Below, piece after piece: positions 15,388-23,604 of a stretch of DNA of 51,061 nt. Under the pieces are notes generated by a model. It was not told where the DNA came from and ran no database searches. It was given only the letters and a program-made list of their open reading frames with translations. The stretch is from assembly GCA_902779845.1 (NCBI GenBank), contig CACZCZ010000016.1, forward strand, positions 1 to 51,061. Direction: 5' to 3'. This DNA comes from an uncultured Bacteroidales bacterium. GTDB taxonomy: Bacteria; Bacteroidota; Bacteroidia; Bacteroidales; Bacteroidaceae. Position 1 is the stretch's first letter. Each line of letters starts with the position of its first letter. Both the position numbers and the translations under genes were made by a program.

Positions 15388-17181
15388 TTATCGCAGTCGG
15401 AACGAGATGGGCAGGTGGAAGCTGACGCGGACTGGTTGCCCGTGTTGCCTGCCGGGCTTCCAACGTTCGGGGAGCGCCTTAACCGCACGTTCGGCTTCGC
15501 CTTTCAGCGCTTTTACGCCCTCTGTCCGATGCTTAGCAGCTTCAATCTGTTCGGGAGTCGGCTTCTGGCTATAGGCCATCACCACCACATCTGCAAGCTC
15601 CTGTCCGCTCTCGGGATCAACCACTTTCGAAGCGCTGATGTTGGAGAGCGTGCCGTCCTTCTCCACGATGAAGTGGACGAAGACACGTCCCTGCACACCC
15701 CACTCCTGCGCGGCCTTGGGATAGCGGATGTTTTGAGCTATGAACTGGTAGAGTGCTGCTTCGCCACCTGAATACTCAGGCATATGCTCAACGGTCTCAT
15801 AGATGTTATCGTCGGCTTCGTAAAGTGTCTGAACGACGGTCTTAACAGCAGGCTCATCGGCATTAGCTGCCGCTTTCTTTGTGCGCAACTCCATTTGGGT
15901 GATGTTACCTTCTGCATCCTCTGTGATGGTGACATTGCTGATATCTATGCTTTCAAGCCATTGACCGGTTAAAGGAGTTACTTTAGTCACGGGCTTTCCA
16001 TCCACGATGAGAGCTGTAAGGGATTTCCCCTCCCATTTCTTCAAGTTTGCAGAAGAAGAGGACCCTTTGGTTAGGTCTAGTGAATAGGTCCGATACTGCG
16101 AAGAGGCATTATCATCGACCAATTCTATCGGCTTCTTGACATTGTCAGCAATCGTGCGAGCCAGCGAATCGATATTGGAAAGTAGCAGCATGGCAGCTGC
16201 CACGGGCACGAAGAGGATGTACTTGACCATTCCTGTTCGGCGGGTTCTGCGTAAGTTCATCATAATGATTCTACGTTTTAAGGGTAAGACATTGAAGTTA
16301 TTTGCAATCGTAGCTACGTTCGTTTGAAGAGAGAAACCGAGGAGGCGGTATTGGTAATCCCGGATAAGTGAAAAATGAAAAATGTCGGCTTGGCCTCCAA
16401 GTGAAAAATATGATTTGTCTTTCAACTCTGACGGTAAAACATCTTTTTCACTTTTCACTCTTTCACTTTTCACTAAGACATCACACACCGCCTTGTCCGC
16501 TATGAATTCGAGATTCATGCGCACCTCGCGGCGCATGAGCCAGGCGGCGGGGTTCCACCAGAAGAGGATGCAGACCACCTGCGAGAAGAGGATGTCGAGG
16601 GTGTGCCAGCCGCGCACGTGGGCTTGCTCGTGGATGAGCACCTCGCGCAATGTCTGCTCGTCTAAGCCCTCGGGATAGATGAAAATCCACGGACCGAAGG
16701 AGAAGGGGCTGCAAGGACGGGGAAAACACCTCACCCCCGCCCCCTCTCCGAAAGGCGAGGGGAGCTGCTTGATGAGCGGACACGTACACCTTAAATATAT
16801 AATGTACGCAATCTGCCAGAGCAGTTTCAACGTCATCCACACGACGGGAATGAGGTAGAGAATCGCCCAGATAGCCATCATGCCTACGAACCACATGCCG
16901 CAGCCGGGCTCGCTCTGCTCAATGCCCAACGTGGAGACACGCATGGCGGTGACTTCAATGGTGGGTAGCACGTAGCTGGCGTATGCTTCGGCCATGTCCG
17001 TGGCAGCAGTATCGGCAGTCAAGAGTGCTTGCACGTCGCACAATGGCAACAAAAAGGCGGTGGCATAGATCCCCCACAGCATCAGTCGGCGCACGCCGAA
17101 GAAGGTGTCCCTGTGCATCAGCACTTGGAACAGCAGGCACAGCAGTGCAAGGATGAGGTTGAGTTTGATAAAGTAAATCAT
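15388..17181 (-). CDS. M56-family (BlaR1-like) membrane protease with C-terminal TonB domain
   Basis: A 597-residue protein with membrane helices at about 3-20, 32-50 and 97-130, then the M56 zinc-protease motif HEQAH at 184-188 with downstream EFIADKAVCD. The C-terminal 110 residues are a TonB domain (RYPKAAQEWGVQGRVFVHFIVEKDG, in two halves). In BlaR1 systems a signal activates the protease, which relieves BlaI repression; fusion to TonB is common in Bacteroidota. Two in-frame repeat insertions are visible: GC-rich LPSPFGEGAGVRCF at about 140-153 and a 109-base stretch (16367-16475) encoding residues around 236-272. They sit in loops, so the enzyme may still work. Coupled to blaI by ATGA. 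Confidence 0.8.
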   Translation of the reverse strand: MIYFIKLNLILALLCLLFQVLMHRDTFFGVRRLMLWGIYATAFLLPLCDVQALLTADTAATDMAEAYASYVLPTIEVTAMRVSTLGIEQSEPGCGMWFVGMMAIWAILYLIPVVWMTLKLLWQIAYIIYLRCTCPLIKQLPSPFGEGAGVRCFPRPCSPFSFGPWIFIYPEGLDEQTLREVLIHEQAHVRGWHTLDILFSQVVCILFWWNPAAWLMRREVRMNLEFIADKAVCDVLVKSERVKSEKDVLPSELKDKSYFSLGGQADIFHFSLIRDYQYRLLGFSLQTNVATIANNFNVLPLKRRIIMMNLRRTRRTGMVKYILFVPVAAAMLLLSNIDSLARTIADNVKKPIELVDDNASSQYRTYSLDLTKGSSSSANLKKWEGKSLTALIVDGKPVTKVTPLTGQWLESIDISNVTITEDAEGNITQMELRTKKAAANADEPAVKTVVQTLYEADDNIYETVEHMPEYSGGEAALYQFIAQNIRYPKAAQEWGVQGRVFVHFIVEKDGTLSNISASKVVDPESGQELADVVVMAYSQKPTPEQIEAAKHRTEGVKALKGEAERAVKALPERWKPGRQHGQPVRVSFHLPISFRLR

Positions 17182-17546
17182 AGTATGGGGTGGGTCTTTT
17201 CTATCTCATTGATAATCTCTCTCAGTTCCTCTGCGCTGAGCTTTTGCTCGCGGGCAAAGAACGAGACGACATCCTTGATGGAGCCGTCGAGGTAGCGGTC
17301 GATGAGCGAGCCGAGGCGCGAGTGGCCATAGTCCTTCTTCTCCACGACGGGCCAATAGACATAGCCGCGCCCTTCGCGCCGGTGGTCGAGGTAGCCTTTG
17401 CGCTCCAGCGACTGGAACACATTCTGGATGCCGTTGAGCAGCGGTTGCGGTTCAGGATAGCGCATGAGCACGTCGCGTGGCGTACATTCGCCCAGCTGCC
17501 AGATGTGCTCCATCACTTCTTCTTCCTTTTGACTGAGTTTGATCAT
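17178..17546 (-). CDS. BlaI/MecI/CopY-family repressor
   Basis: A 122-residue winged-helix repressor: LSQKEEEVMEHIWQLGECTPRD at 4-25, the recognition part GIQNVFQSLERKGYLDHRR and wing GRGYVYWPVV, then the dimerisation helices. It is the first gene of the blaI/blaR1-like operon and overlaps the protease gene by four bases. It presumably represses this operon until the protease is activated. The 318 bases between it and purN hold its promoter region (a TTCCTTTG -7-like element near 17625-17632) and no gene I can support. Confidence 0.9.
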   Translation of the reverse strand: MIKLSQKEEEVMEHIWQLGECTPRDVLMRYPEPQPLLNGIQNVFQSLERKGYLDHRREGRGYVYWPVVEKKDYGHSRLGSLIDRYLDGSIKDVVSFFAREQKLSAEELREIINEIEKTHPIL

Positions 17547-17864
17547 AACGAGAATGCTTGGTTTAATGGTTTGAGAATTCTATATTATGGTCGAATAAAA
17601 ACGTGAAATACGATTCCGACGGTGCAAAGGAAAGGAGAATAAATCAAATATGCAAGAACGAGGCTGTGTATTTAACATTTCCTAAATGTTGAATCGCATA
17701 TAAGGGAAATCGGGGAAGGTTCATCTTGTTTATAGCAGCCTGTGGCCAAGCAGGCGTAAACCATCAAAGGAACACCTGCCACAGAAAACAGCCATGGCAT
17801 CATCATCCAAGATGGACAGAAAAACCGTAAAGGAATAATTGGGAATACGAAAGAGGAGGATGGG

Positions 17865-18434
17865 TTATGAGGCACTACTCCACAGCTGTTCAAGGACAGC
17901 GGGGAAGTGCTTCATTTCCAGCAGATGGACTTTTTCGGCGATGGTGTCGGGGGTGTCCTCGGGGGTGAGGGCTGTGGAGTACTGGGCGATAATCTCTCCG
18001 CCATCGCACACGGGAGACACATAGTGGATAGTAATGCCAGTTTCAGTTTCGCCAGCGGCCTTAACAGCTTCGTGGACGTGGTGTCCCCACATGCCTTTGC
18101 CGCCGTATTTGGGCAGCAGGGCTGGATGGATGTTGACGATGCGTCGTGGGTAGGCTTCGATGAGGAAGTCAGGCACTAAGGGTAGGAAACCCGCGAGGAC
18201 GATGAAGTCTATCTGATGCTGGCGCAGCAGGGGGAGGATCACCTCGGGGCTATTCAACTCGGTCTTCGGAACAACGGCAGAAGGCACGCCCAGACGTTTG
18301 GCACGCTCCAGAGCCTGGGCATCGGCACGGTTGCTGACAACGAGGGCCATGTGGTAGGCCGCAGAGCCACGAAAGTACTGTATGATGTTCTCACAGTTGG
18401 TGCCGCTGCCGGACACGAAGATGGCGATATTCAT
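17865..18434 (-). CDS. purN: Phosphoribosylglycinamide formyltransferase
   Basis: A 189-residue GART enzyme that transfers a formyl group from 10-formyl-tetrahydrofolate to GAR in purine synthesis. Visible motifs: the N-terminal phosphate-binding loop FVSGSGTNCENI, LAGFLPLVPDFL, the catalytic NIHPALLPKYGGKGMWG with N and H, and the DGGEIIAQ motif with its aspartate. I start at the ATG at 18434; a longer frame would run through the promoter. A -7 element TACCTTTG lies at 18476-18483, and a short tandem word repeat (CGTCATTC-type) fills the 5' leader. Divergent from the GH27 gene. Stand-alone, as usual for purN in this group. Confidence 0.93.
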   Translation of the reverse strand: MNIAIFVSGSGTNCENIIQYFRGSAAYHMALVVSNRADAQALERAKRLGVPSAVVPKTELNSPEVILPLLRQHQIDFIVLAGFLPLVPDFLIEAYPRRIVNIHPALLPKYGGKGMWGHHVHEAVKAAGETETGITIHYVSPVCDGGEIIAQYSTALTPEDTPDTIAEKVHLLEMKHFPAVLEQLWSSAS

Positions 18435-18619
18435 TTTGAGTGACGAATGACGAGTGAGGAATGACGAATTTTGCGCAAAGGTAATGAAAAAGTGGGAAAA
18501 GGAAGGTGCGAAATGACAAATAATTATAAAAAATAGGGTACGAAAGACTAAAAGTAGCACCGGAAAGCGCAAAAAACACTACCTTTACGCCACCAAACGC
18601 ACATATATTCATTTTCCTT

Positions 18620-20188
18620 ATGCGAAGAAACACACTTTTCGTGCTCTTGTTATCGGCCACCGCCGCACTGGCACAGCGCACGCCCACTATGGGCTGGAGT
18701 TCATGGAACACGTTCGCCCTGAACATCAACGAGGATTTAATCAAGCAGCAGGCCGATGCGATGCACAACACGGGATTGCAGCAGGCCGGCTACCAGTTCG
18801 TGAACATCGACGACGGCTACTGGGACGGTCGCGGCGAGGACGGCAAACTGCGTCTGAACATGAAGCTGTTCCCCAGCGGCATGCGTTCGCTCGTGGATTA
18901 TATCCACAGCTTAGGTCTGAAAGCCGGCATCTACAGCGATGCCGGCGATAACACCTGCGGCAGCGGCAACCGCCATGCCTGGGGCATCGGCGTGGGCTTC
19001 GCAGGCCACGAGGAGGAAGACTGCAAGCTCTACTTCCGCGACTGGGACTTCGACTTCATCAAGGTGGATTACTGCGGTGGTGCTCACATGCACCTCGACG
19101 AACAGCAACAATACACCAAGATCTCCAATGCCATCAAGAACTGCGGCAAGCCCGGCATCGTGTATAACATGTGCCGCTGGGCTTACCCCGGCACATGGAG
19201 CTCCGAGGTAGCTGACTCCTGGCGCACCACGGGCGACATTTACGATGCTTGGAAGAGCGTCAAGGGCATCCTGGCCGAGAATCTCTACATGAGTGCCTAC
19301 TGCCACGATGGACACTACAACGACATGGATATGCTGGAGGTGGGCCGCTCCATGACACAAGTCGAGGACGAGACGCACTTCGGCATGTGGTGCATCATGG
19401 CCTCTCCCCTGCTCATCGGCTGCGATATGGCCAAGATACGTCCCGAGTCGCTGAAGCTGATGTGCAACAAGGACCTCATCGCCCTGAATCAGGATCCGCT
19501 GCACCTGCAGGCTTATATCGCTGAAAAACAGGGAGAATGCTTCATCATGGTCAAGGACATCAAGAGACTACGGGGCAAGGAACGCGCCATAGCCATCTAC
19601 AACCCCAGTGATGATGAGCAGACAGTGACTCTGGCCCCCCACTCCATCGACCTCGACGGTGCCGTGCAGTACTACGACTGCATCGCGCAGACGGATGACC
19701 TCTATGACCAGAACTCCATTTCCGTGAAAGTGCCCGCCCACGGCACCAAAATCTATCGTGTCAAAGGTCAGCAACGAAAGGAGCGCAAAGTCTATGAGGC
19801 CGAGACGGCATATATCCCCACTTATCAGGAGATTCGCAATAATCAGGCTGAGAAGAGTGGCATCTACAATGCCAATAAGAAGTATTCGGGAGGCTACGCT
19901 GCCTGCTGGCTTGGCGGACGCCCCGAGAACCAACTGCAGTGGAACGATGTCTATGTTCAGAAGGTCGGCACACGCCGTATCACCTTCACCTTCTTCTGTG
20001 CTGAGGACCGCGACATGGATCTTCTGGTGAACGGAGAGAAGGTCGTCACCCTGCAAACACACTCCCGCGACTGGGACCGTCCGGCCACCATCTCCGTCAA
20101 CGTGCCGCTCCGCAAGGGGCTCAACAGCATCTGGCTGTCCAACGCCCACGCCTGGATGCCTGACATCGACAAGATGACCATTGAATAA
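18620..20188 (+). CDS. GH27 alpha-galactosidase / beta-L-arabinopyranosidase with C-terminal CBM35-like domain
   Basis: A 522-residue exported enzyme (signal peptide to about residue 19). The GH27 barrel spans about 22-290: PTMGWSSWNTF, NIDDGYWDG, the nucleophile D150 in FIKVDYCGG, and the acid/base D206 in WRTTGDI. A beta domain follows, then a CBM35-type carbohydrate-binding domain from about 388 (YEAETAYIPTYQEI ... IWLSNAHAWMPDIDKMTI). GH27 enzymes remove alpha-galactose, and some remove beta-L-arabinopyranose, from plant polysaccharides. With PL11, GH51 and GH43 next door, side chains of rhamnogalacturonan-I are the likely substrate. A weak -7 element (TACCTTTA) lies near 18579. Confidence 0.9.
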   Translation: MRRNTLFVLLLSATAALAQRTPTMGWSSWNTFALNINEDLIKQQADAMHNTGLQQAGYQFVNIDDGYWDGRGEDGKLRLNMKLFPSGMRSLVDYIHSLGLKAGIYSDAGDNTCGSGNRHAWGIGVGFAGHEEEDCKLYFRDWDFDFIKVDYCGGAHMHLDEQQQYTKISNAIKNCGKPGIVYNMCRWAYPGTWSSEVADSWRTTGDIYDAWKSVKGILAENLYMSAYCHDGHYNDMDMLEVGRSMTQVEDETHFGMWCIMASPLLIGCDMAKIRPESLKLMCNKDLIALNQDPLHLQAYIAEKQGECFIMVKDIKRLRGKERAIAIYNPSDDEQTVTLAPHSIDLDGAVQYYDCIAQTDDLYDQNSISVKVPAHGTKIYRVKGQQRKERKVYEAETAYIPTYQEIRNNQAEKSGIYNANKKYSGGYAACWLGGRPENQLQWNDVYVQKVGTRRITFTFFCAEDRDMDLLVNGEKVVTLQTHSRDWDRPATISVNVPLRKGLNSIWLSNAHAWMPDIDKMTIE

Positions 20189-20227
20189 TGACGCGCGCGC
20201 GTTCTTATTTAATTTATACGAACCCTG

Positions 20228-23200
20228 ATGAAAAAGTTCTTTTCTCTGTTTGTGCTGCTGACAGCACTTGGGACACAAGCCCTGCTGGCCGACCACGTGG
20301 ATGTGGTGTGGCCCATGAGCAGCCAAGACGATTTGAGCATCTGTAACATGACAGCCGACGCCGACGCATTGGTCACGCCCTCGTTCCTGAAGGGCTCACA
20401 TTTGACGCCCACCGGTGTGAAGCTGGCTTCGGATGCCGACGCGGGCTACACACCCGTGACTTACGAACCGGCCCTAGTGCTGCTGACACCCTCCACGCGC
20501 GTGGAGCAGAAGACAGCTGGCCACTTGGTGTCCTTCCGCGTGAAAGCACAGACGGGCCACACGTTCAAGCCCACCGTCATAGAGTTCGATGCTGCAAAAT
20601 GTGGCACTGACGGCGGCAACTTCGATGTCTATTTCAAAAATGGCTCAGGCGCAGAAACGGCGCTGGAAACAGCGGTGTCACCCCTGCGCAACAAGGTTGG
20701 AAAGAACAACAGCACAGGCAAGAGCCACCACCGCTACTCGATCTCCGACCAGCTGGTGAAAAGCGGCCAGACATTCTACATCTATCTTTACGTCTATAAC
20801 TTCAACGGCCAGGACAACGAAAACCCGAAGAGCATCGCCTTCAGCAACGTCACCATCAGCGGCGAGACCGACGAGCCCATCTACGATGCCTCGCACTATT
20901 TCACCGCCGCGTCGTGCTCGGCCGGCAACCTGATGGAAGCCATCAGCGCCTTGAAGAACGGCGAGACCATCACATGGCCCGAGAAGCTATATGCCGACCC
21001 TACGGACCTCGCCGTGACGGCGGCCGAAGGCTTCACCGCCACCATCACCTACAAGGACAAGTTCATCACACTCACGGCACTCAAGAACGGCGAGGCCGTC
21101 TTCAGCGTCAGCATCCGTTTTGTGGTCAGCTACCGTCCACCGAAACCAGACGCCAAGCCGCTGAACCGAGGACTCATGGCGGTGAAAGTGAGCAACGGCG
21201 TACTCGTCAGCTGGCGCTACCACACTACTGACAAGGCTGCCAACATCCGCTTCCGCCTCTTCCGCAACAACAAGCTCATCGGCACCAACCCCATCACCGA
21301 ACGCACGAACTTCCTTGACAGCACAGGCTCCACAAACAGCACCTATCGGCTCGAAGTGCTGAATGCCGAAGGCGAAGTCATCGAGACCCAAGAGACGAAG
21401 CCCTGGGGCAACCAGACGAAGTACATCACCCTGCAGGGCGGAGCGCCCACAGACCCCACCTCAGCAGGAGCCACCTACACGCCCAACGATGCCTCGTTCT
21501 GTGACATGGACGGCGACGGCGAGTATGACATCATCCTGAAATGGGCACCTTCCAACGAGAAGGACGCCGCCAGCAGCGGCGAAACCTCGCCCGCTTTCTA
21601 CGCCTGCTACAAGCAGGACGGCACCCGCCTGTGGATGCTCCACACCGGCCACAACATGTTCAATTCGGCCCACACGACACACTTCATCGCGTGGGATATG
21701 GACGGCGACGGCTACGGTGAGTTCATGGTGAAGACTGCCCCCGGCGCCATCGATGGGCAGGGCAACTATGTCCTCCTGCCCGGCGACGACCCCAAAGCCA
21801 ACTACAAGGGCGGCAAGGGCAAGCAGGAATCGGGCGGCGAGTACCTCACCGTCTTCGATGGCATGACGGGTGCCGAACTACAGACAATCAGATACCACAC
21901 CGCCTTTGCCGACGAGACCTCCGCCTTCTGGGGCGACAGCAACCAGAACCGCTCGGAGCGTTATCTCGCTGCCATCGCATGGCTCGATGGCGAGAACCAT
22001 AACCCCTCGGCCATCTTTGCCCGGGGCTACTACAACGGCTGCAAGATAGGCGCTTATGACTGGGACGGCGAGAACCTCACGCTGCGCTGGCTACATCGTG
22101 GTGCCAGCCCCACCAGCGGCACCGTTACCTACGGCAACGGCACCGTCAAGAACCTCACCACAACCGTCTATGGCGAAGGCTGCCACTGGATCTGCGTGGG
22201 CGATGTCACGGGCGACGGCAAGCAGGAGATACACTATGGCTCTGGTGGCCTGAAGCCCGACGGCACCACACTCTATCGCACCGGCCTCGGCCACGGCGAT
22301 GCCATGCACCTCAGCGATTTCATCCCTTCACGCCCCGGGCTGGAACTCTTCATGGTGCATGAAGAAAAACCCTACGGCATGGATCTGCGCGATGCCAAGA
22401 CAGGCGAACTCCTGTTGCACCAGACAGCAGGCGGCGACACCGGACGTGGCATCATGGCGCATTTCAATCCCGAGGCAGAGGATGCCTACTGGCAGTTCAG
22501 CGCCGATGCCAATCTCTATGACACCAGCGGCAACATCATCGCGTCGAATATCTCACACGGCGGCGGTGCCGGTCTCAGCTTCCGTGTATTCTGGAATGGT
22601 GACCTTGCCGATGATTTCTACGGCAAGAGTGTTCTTGAATACTGGAACACCGACAACAAAGCCTTCTGGCGCATTCAGGTGAATGGCGGCAATTACGTCA
22701 TCGGTAACATCAACAACTACTCTAAGCAGAACCCCTGCGTCTCCGGCGACCTGCTCGGCGACTGGCGCGAGGAGATTGTCACCTGGGATCAGTCCGACAG
22801 TGACTACCGCCTCATCATCAATGCCACCGACGTTCCCACCGACTACCGTCTGCCACACCTCATGGACGACTTCGCCTACCGCGCACAGCTCATCGCCCAG
22901 AATGTCTGCTACAACCAGCCACCCCACCTGAGCTACGACCCCATCACGCGCTATACCATTGAGCGTCAGGTTCCTGTCAGCGGTTGGGATGTCCTCTACG
23001 CCCCCTACCCGGTTCGGATTCCCGAGGGTGTCAGGGCCTACAGCGTCCAGAGCGTGGATGCCGCTGCTGACACACTGCGCTACAAAGCCATCGCCGCCCG
23101 TGCCACCATTCCCGCACGTACCGCTATCGTCTATCGCGCACCTGCAGGTTCCAAGGTATCCTTCCGTCCCAGCACCCTGAGCACAGCGACCGTCTCTGCC

Positions 23201-23557
23201 ACCTATCTGAAAGGTTGTGCTGTAGATAGCCTGCTCAGCTGCAACGAGGACACACAGGAGTACTTCTACACCTTTGGCACCAAGGAGAACGGCGCTTTAG
23301 GCTTCTTCAAGATACAGGACGCCACCACCATCCCGGCCGGCACGCCCTGGCTGCGCGTGAAAGGCACTGCCAGCAATCCCGCTCAACAGCAGTACTTCTG
23401 GACCAAGGAGGGCATCCCCACAGCCATCCAGCGCCCGACAGTTCCGTCGTCGGAGGGCACTGAGATCTTTGACCTCTCAGGCCGCCGTGTGCCAGCCAGC
23501 GCAGTCCGTTCGGGCGGCACATACATCATCAACGGCGAAAAGCGAATCGTACGTTGA
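20228..23557 (+). CDS. PL11 rhamnogalacturonan lyase, multidomain exported
   Basis: A 1109-residue exported protein (signal peptide MKKFFSLFVLLTALGTQALLA). Residues 20-310 are beta-rich accessory domains. The PL11 catalytic propeller runs from about 315 to 930, with its usual calcium-binding repeats: FCDMDGDGEYDIILKW, FIAWDMDGDGYGEFMVKTAP, AIAWLDGENHNP, GDVTGDGKQEI and GDWREEIVTWD. PL11 cleaves the rhamnose-galacturonate backbone of rhamnogalacturonan-I by beta-elimination. The C-terminus (EIFDLSGRRVPASA ... GGTYIINGEKRIV) has the short beta-domain pattern common at the end of Bacteroidales secreted proteins, possibly a sorting signal. It is 39 bases after the GH27 gene and likely co-transcribed with it. 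Confidence 0.92.
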   Translation: MKKFFSLFVLLTALGTQALLADHVDVVWPMSSQDDLSICNMTADADALVTPSFLKGSHLTPTGVKLASDADAGYTPVTYEPALVLLTPSTRVEQKTAGHLVSFRVKAQTGHTFKPTVIEFDAAKCGTDGGNFDVYFKNGSGAETALETAVSPLRNKVGKNNSTGKSHHRYSISDQLVKSGQTFYIYLYVYNFNGQDNENPKSIAFSNVTISGETDEPIYDASHYFTAASCSAGNLMEAISALKNGETITWPEKLYADPTDLAVTAAEGFTATITYKDKFITLTALKNGEAVFSVSIRFVVSYRPPKPDAKPLNRGLMAVKVSNGVLVSWRYHTTDKAANIRFRLFRNNKLIGTNPITERTNFLDSTGSTNSTYRLEVLNAEGEVIETQETKPWGNQTKYITLQGGAPTDPTSAGATYTPNDASFCDMDGDGEYDIILKWAPSNEKDAASSGETSPAFYACYKQDGTRLWMLHTGHNMFNSAHTTHFIAWDMDGDGYGEFMVKTAPGAIDGQGNYVLLPGDDPKANYKGGKGKQESGGEYLTVFDGMTGAELQTIRYHTAFADETSAFWGDSNQNRSERYLAAIAWLDGENHNPSAIFARGYYNGCKIGAYDWDGENLTLRWLHRGASPTSGTVTYGNGTVKNLTTTVYGEGCHWICVGDVTGDGKQEIHYGSGGLKPDGTTLYRTGLGHGDAMHLSDFIPSRPGLELFMVHEEKPYGMDLRDAKTGELLLHQTAGGDTGRGIMAHFNPEAEDAYWQFSADANLYDTSGNIIASNISHGGGAGLSFRVFWNGDLADDFYGKSVLEYWNTDNKAFWRIQVNGGNYVIGNINNYSKQNPCVSGDLLGDWREEIVTWDQSDSDYRLIINATDVPTDYRLPHLMDDFAYRAQLIAQNVCYNQPPHLSYDPITRYTIERQVPVSGWDVLYAPYPVRIPEGVRAYSVQSVDAAADTLRYKAIAARATIPARTAIVYRAPAGSKVSFRPSTLSTATVSATYLKGCAVDSLLSCNEDTQEYFYTFGTKENGALGFFKIQDATTIPAGTPWLRVKGTASNPAQQQYFWTKEGIPTAIQRPTVPSSEGTEIFDLSGRRVPASAVRSGGTYIINGEKRIVR

Positions 23558-23604
23558 CACTCCATCATTCAGGTACATACATAACAATTAAAAAACATAA
23601 CTCT

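Noticed and set aside
17672-17893. A 73-codon frame opposite to the BlaI-purN gap
   Set aside because: It overlaps the end of purN, has no homologous feel and no start signals; more likely noise.
18911-19504. Long open frames on the strand opposite the pectinase genes (also 23878-25164 and 47062-48468)
   Set aside because: They mirror well-supported genes of high GC at third positions and show no recognisable protein features.
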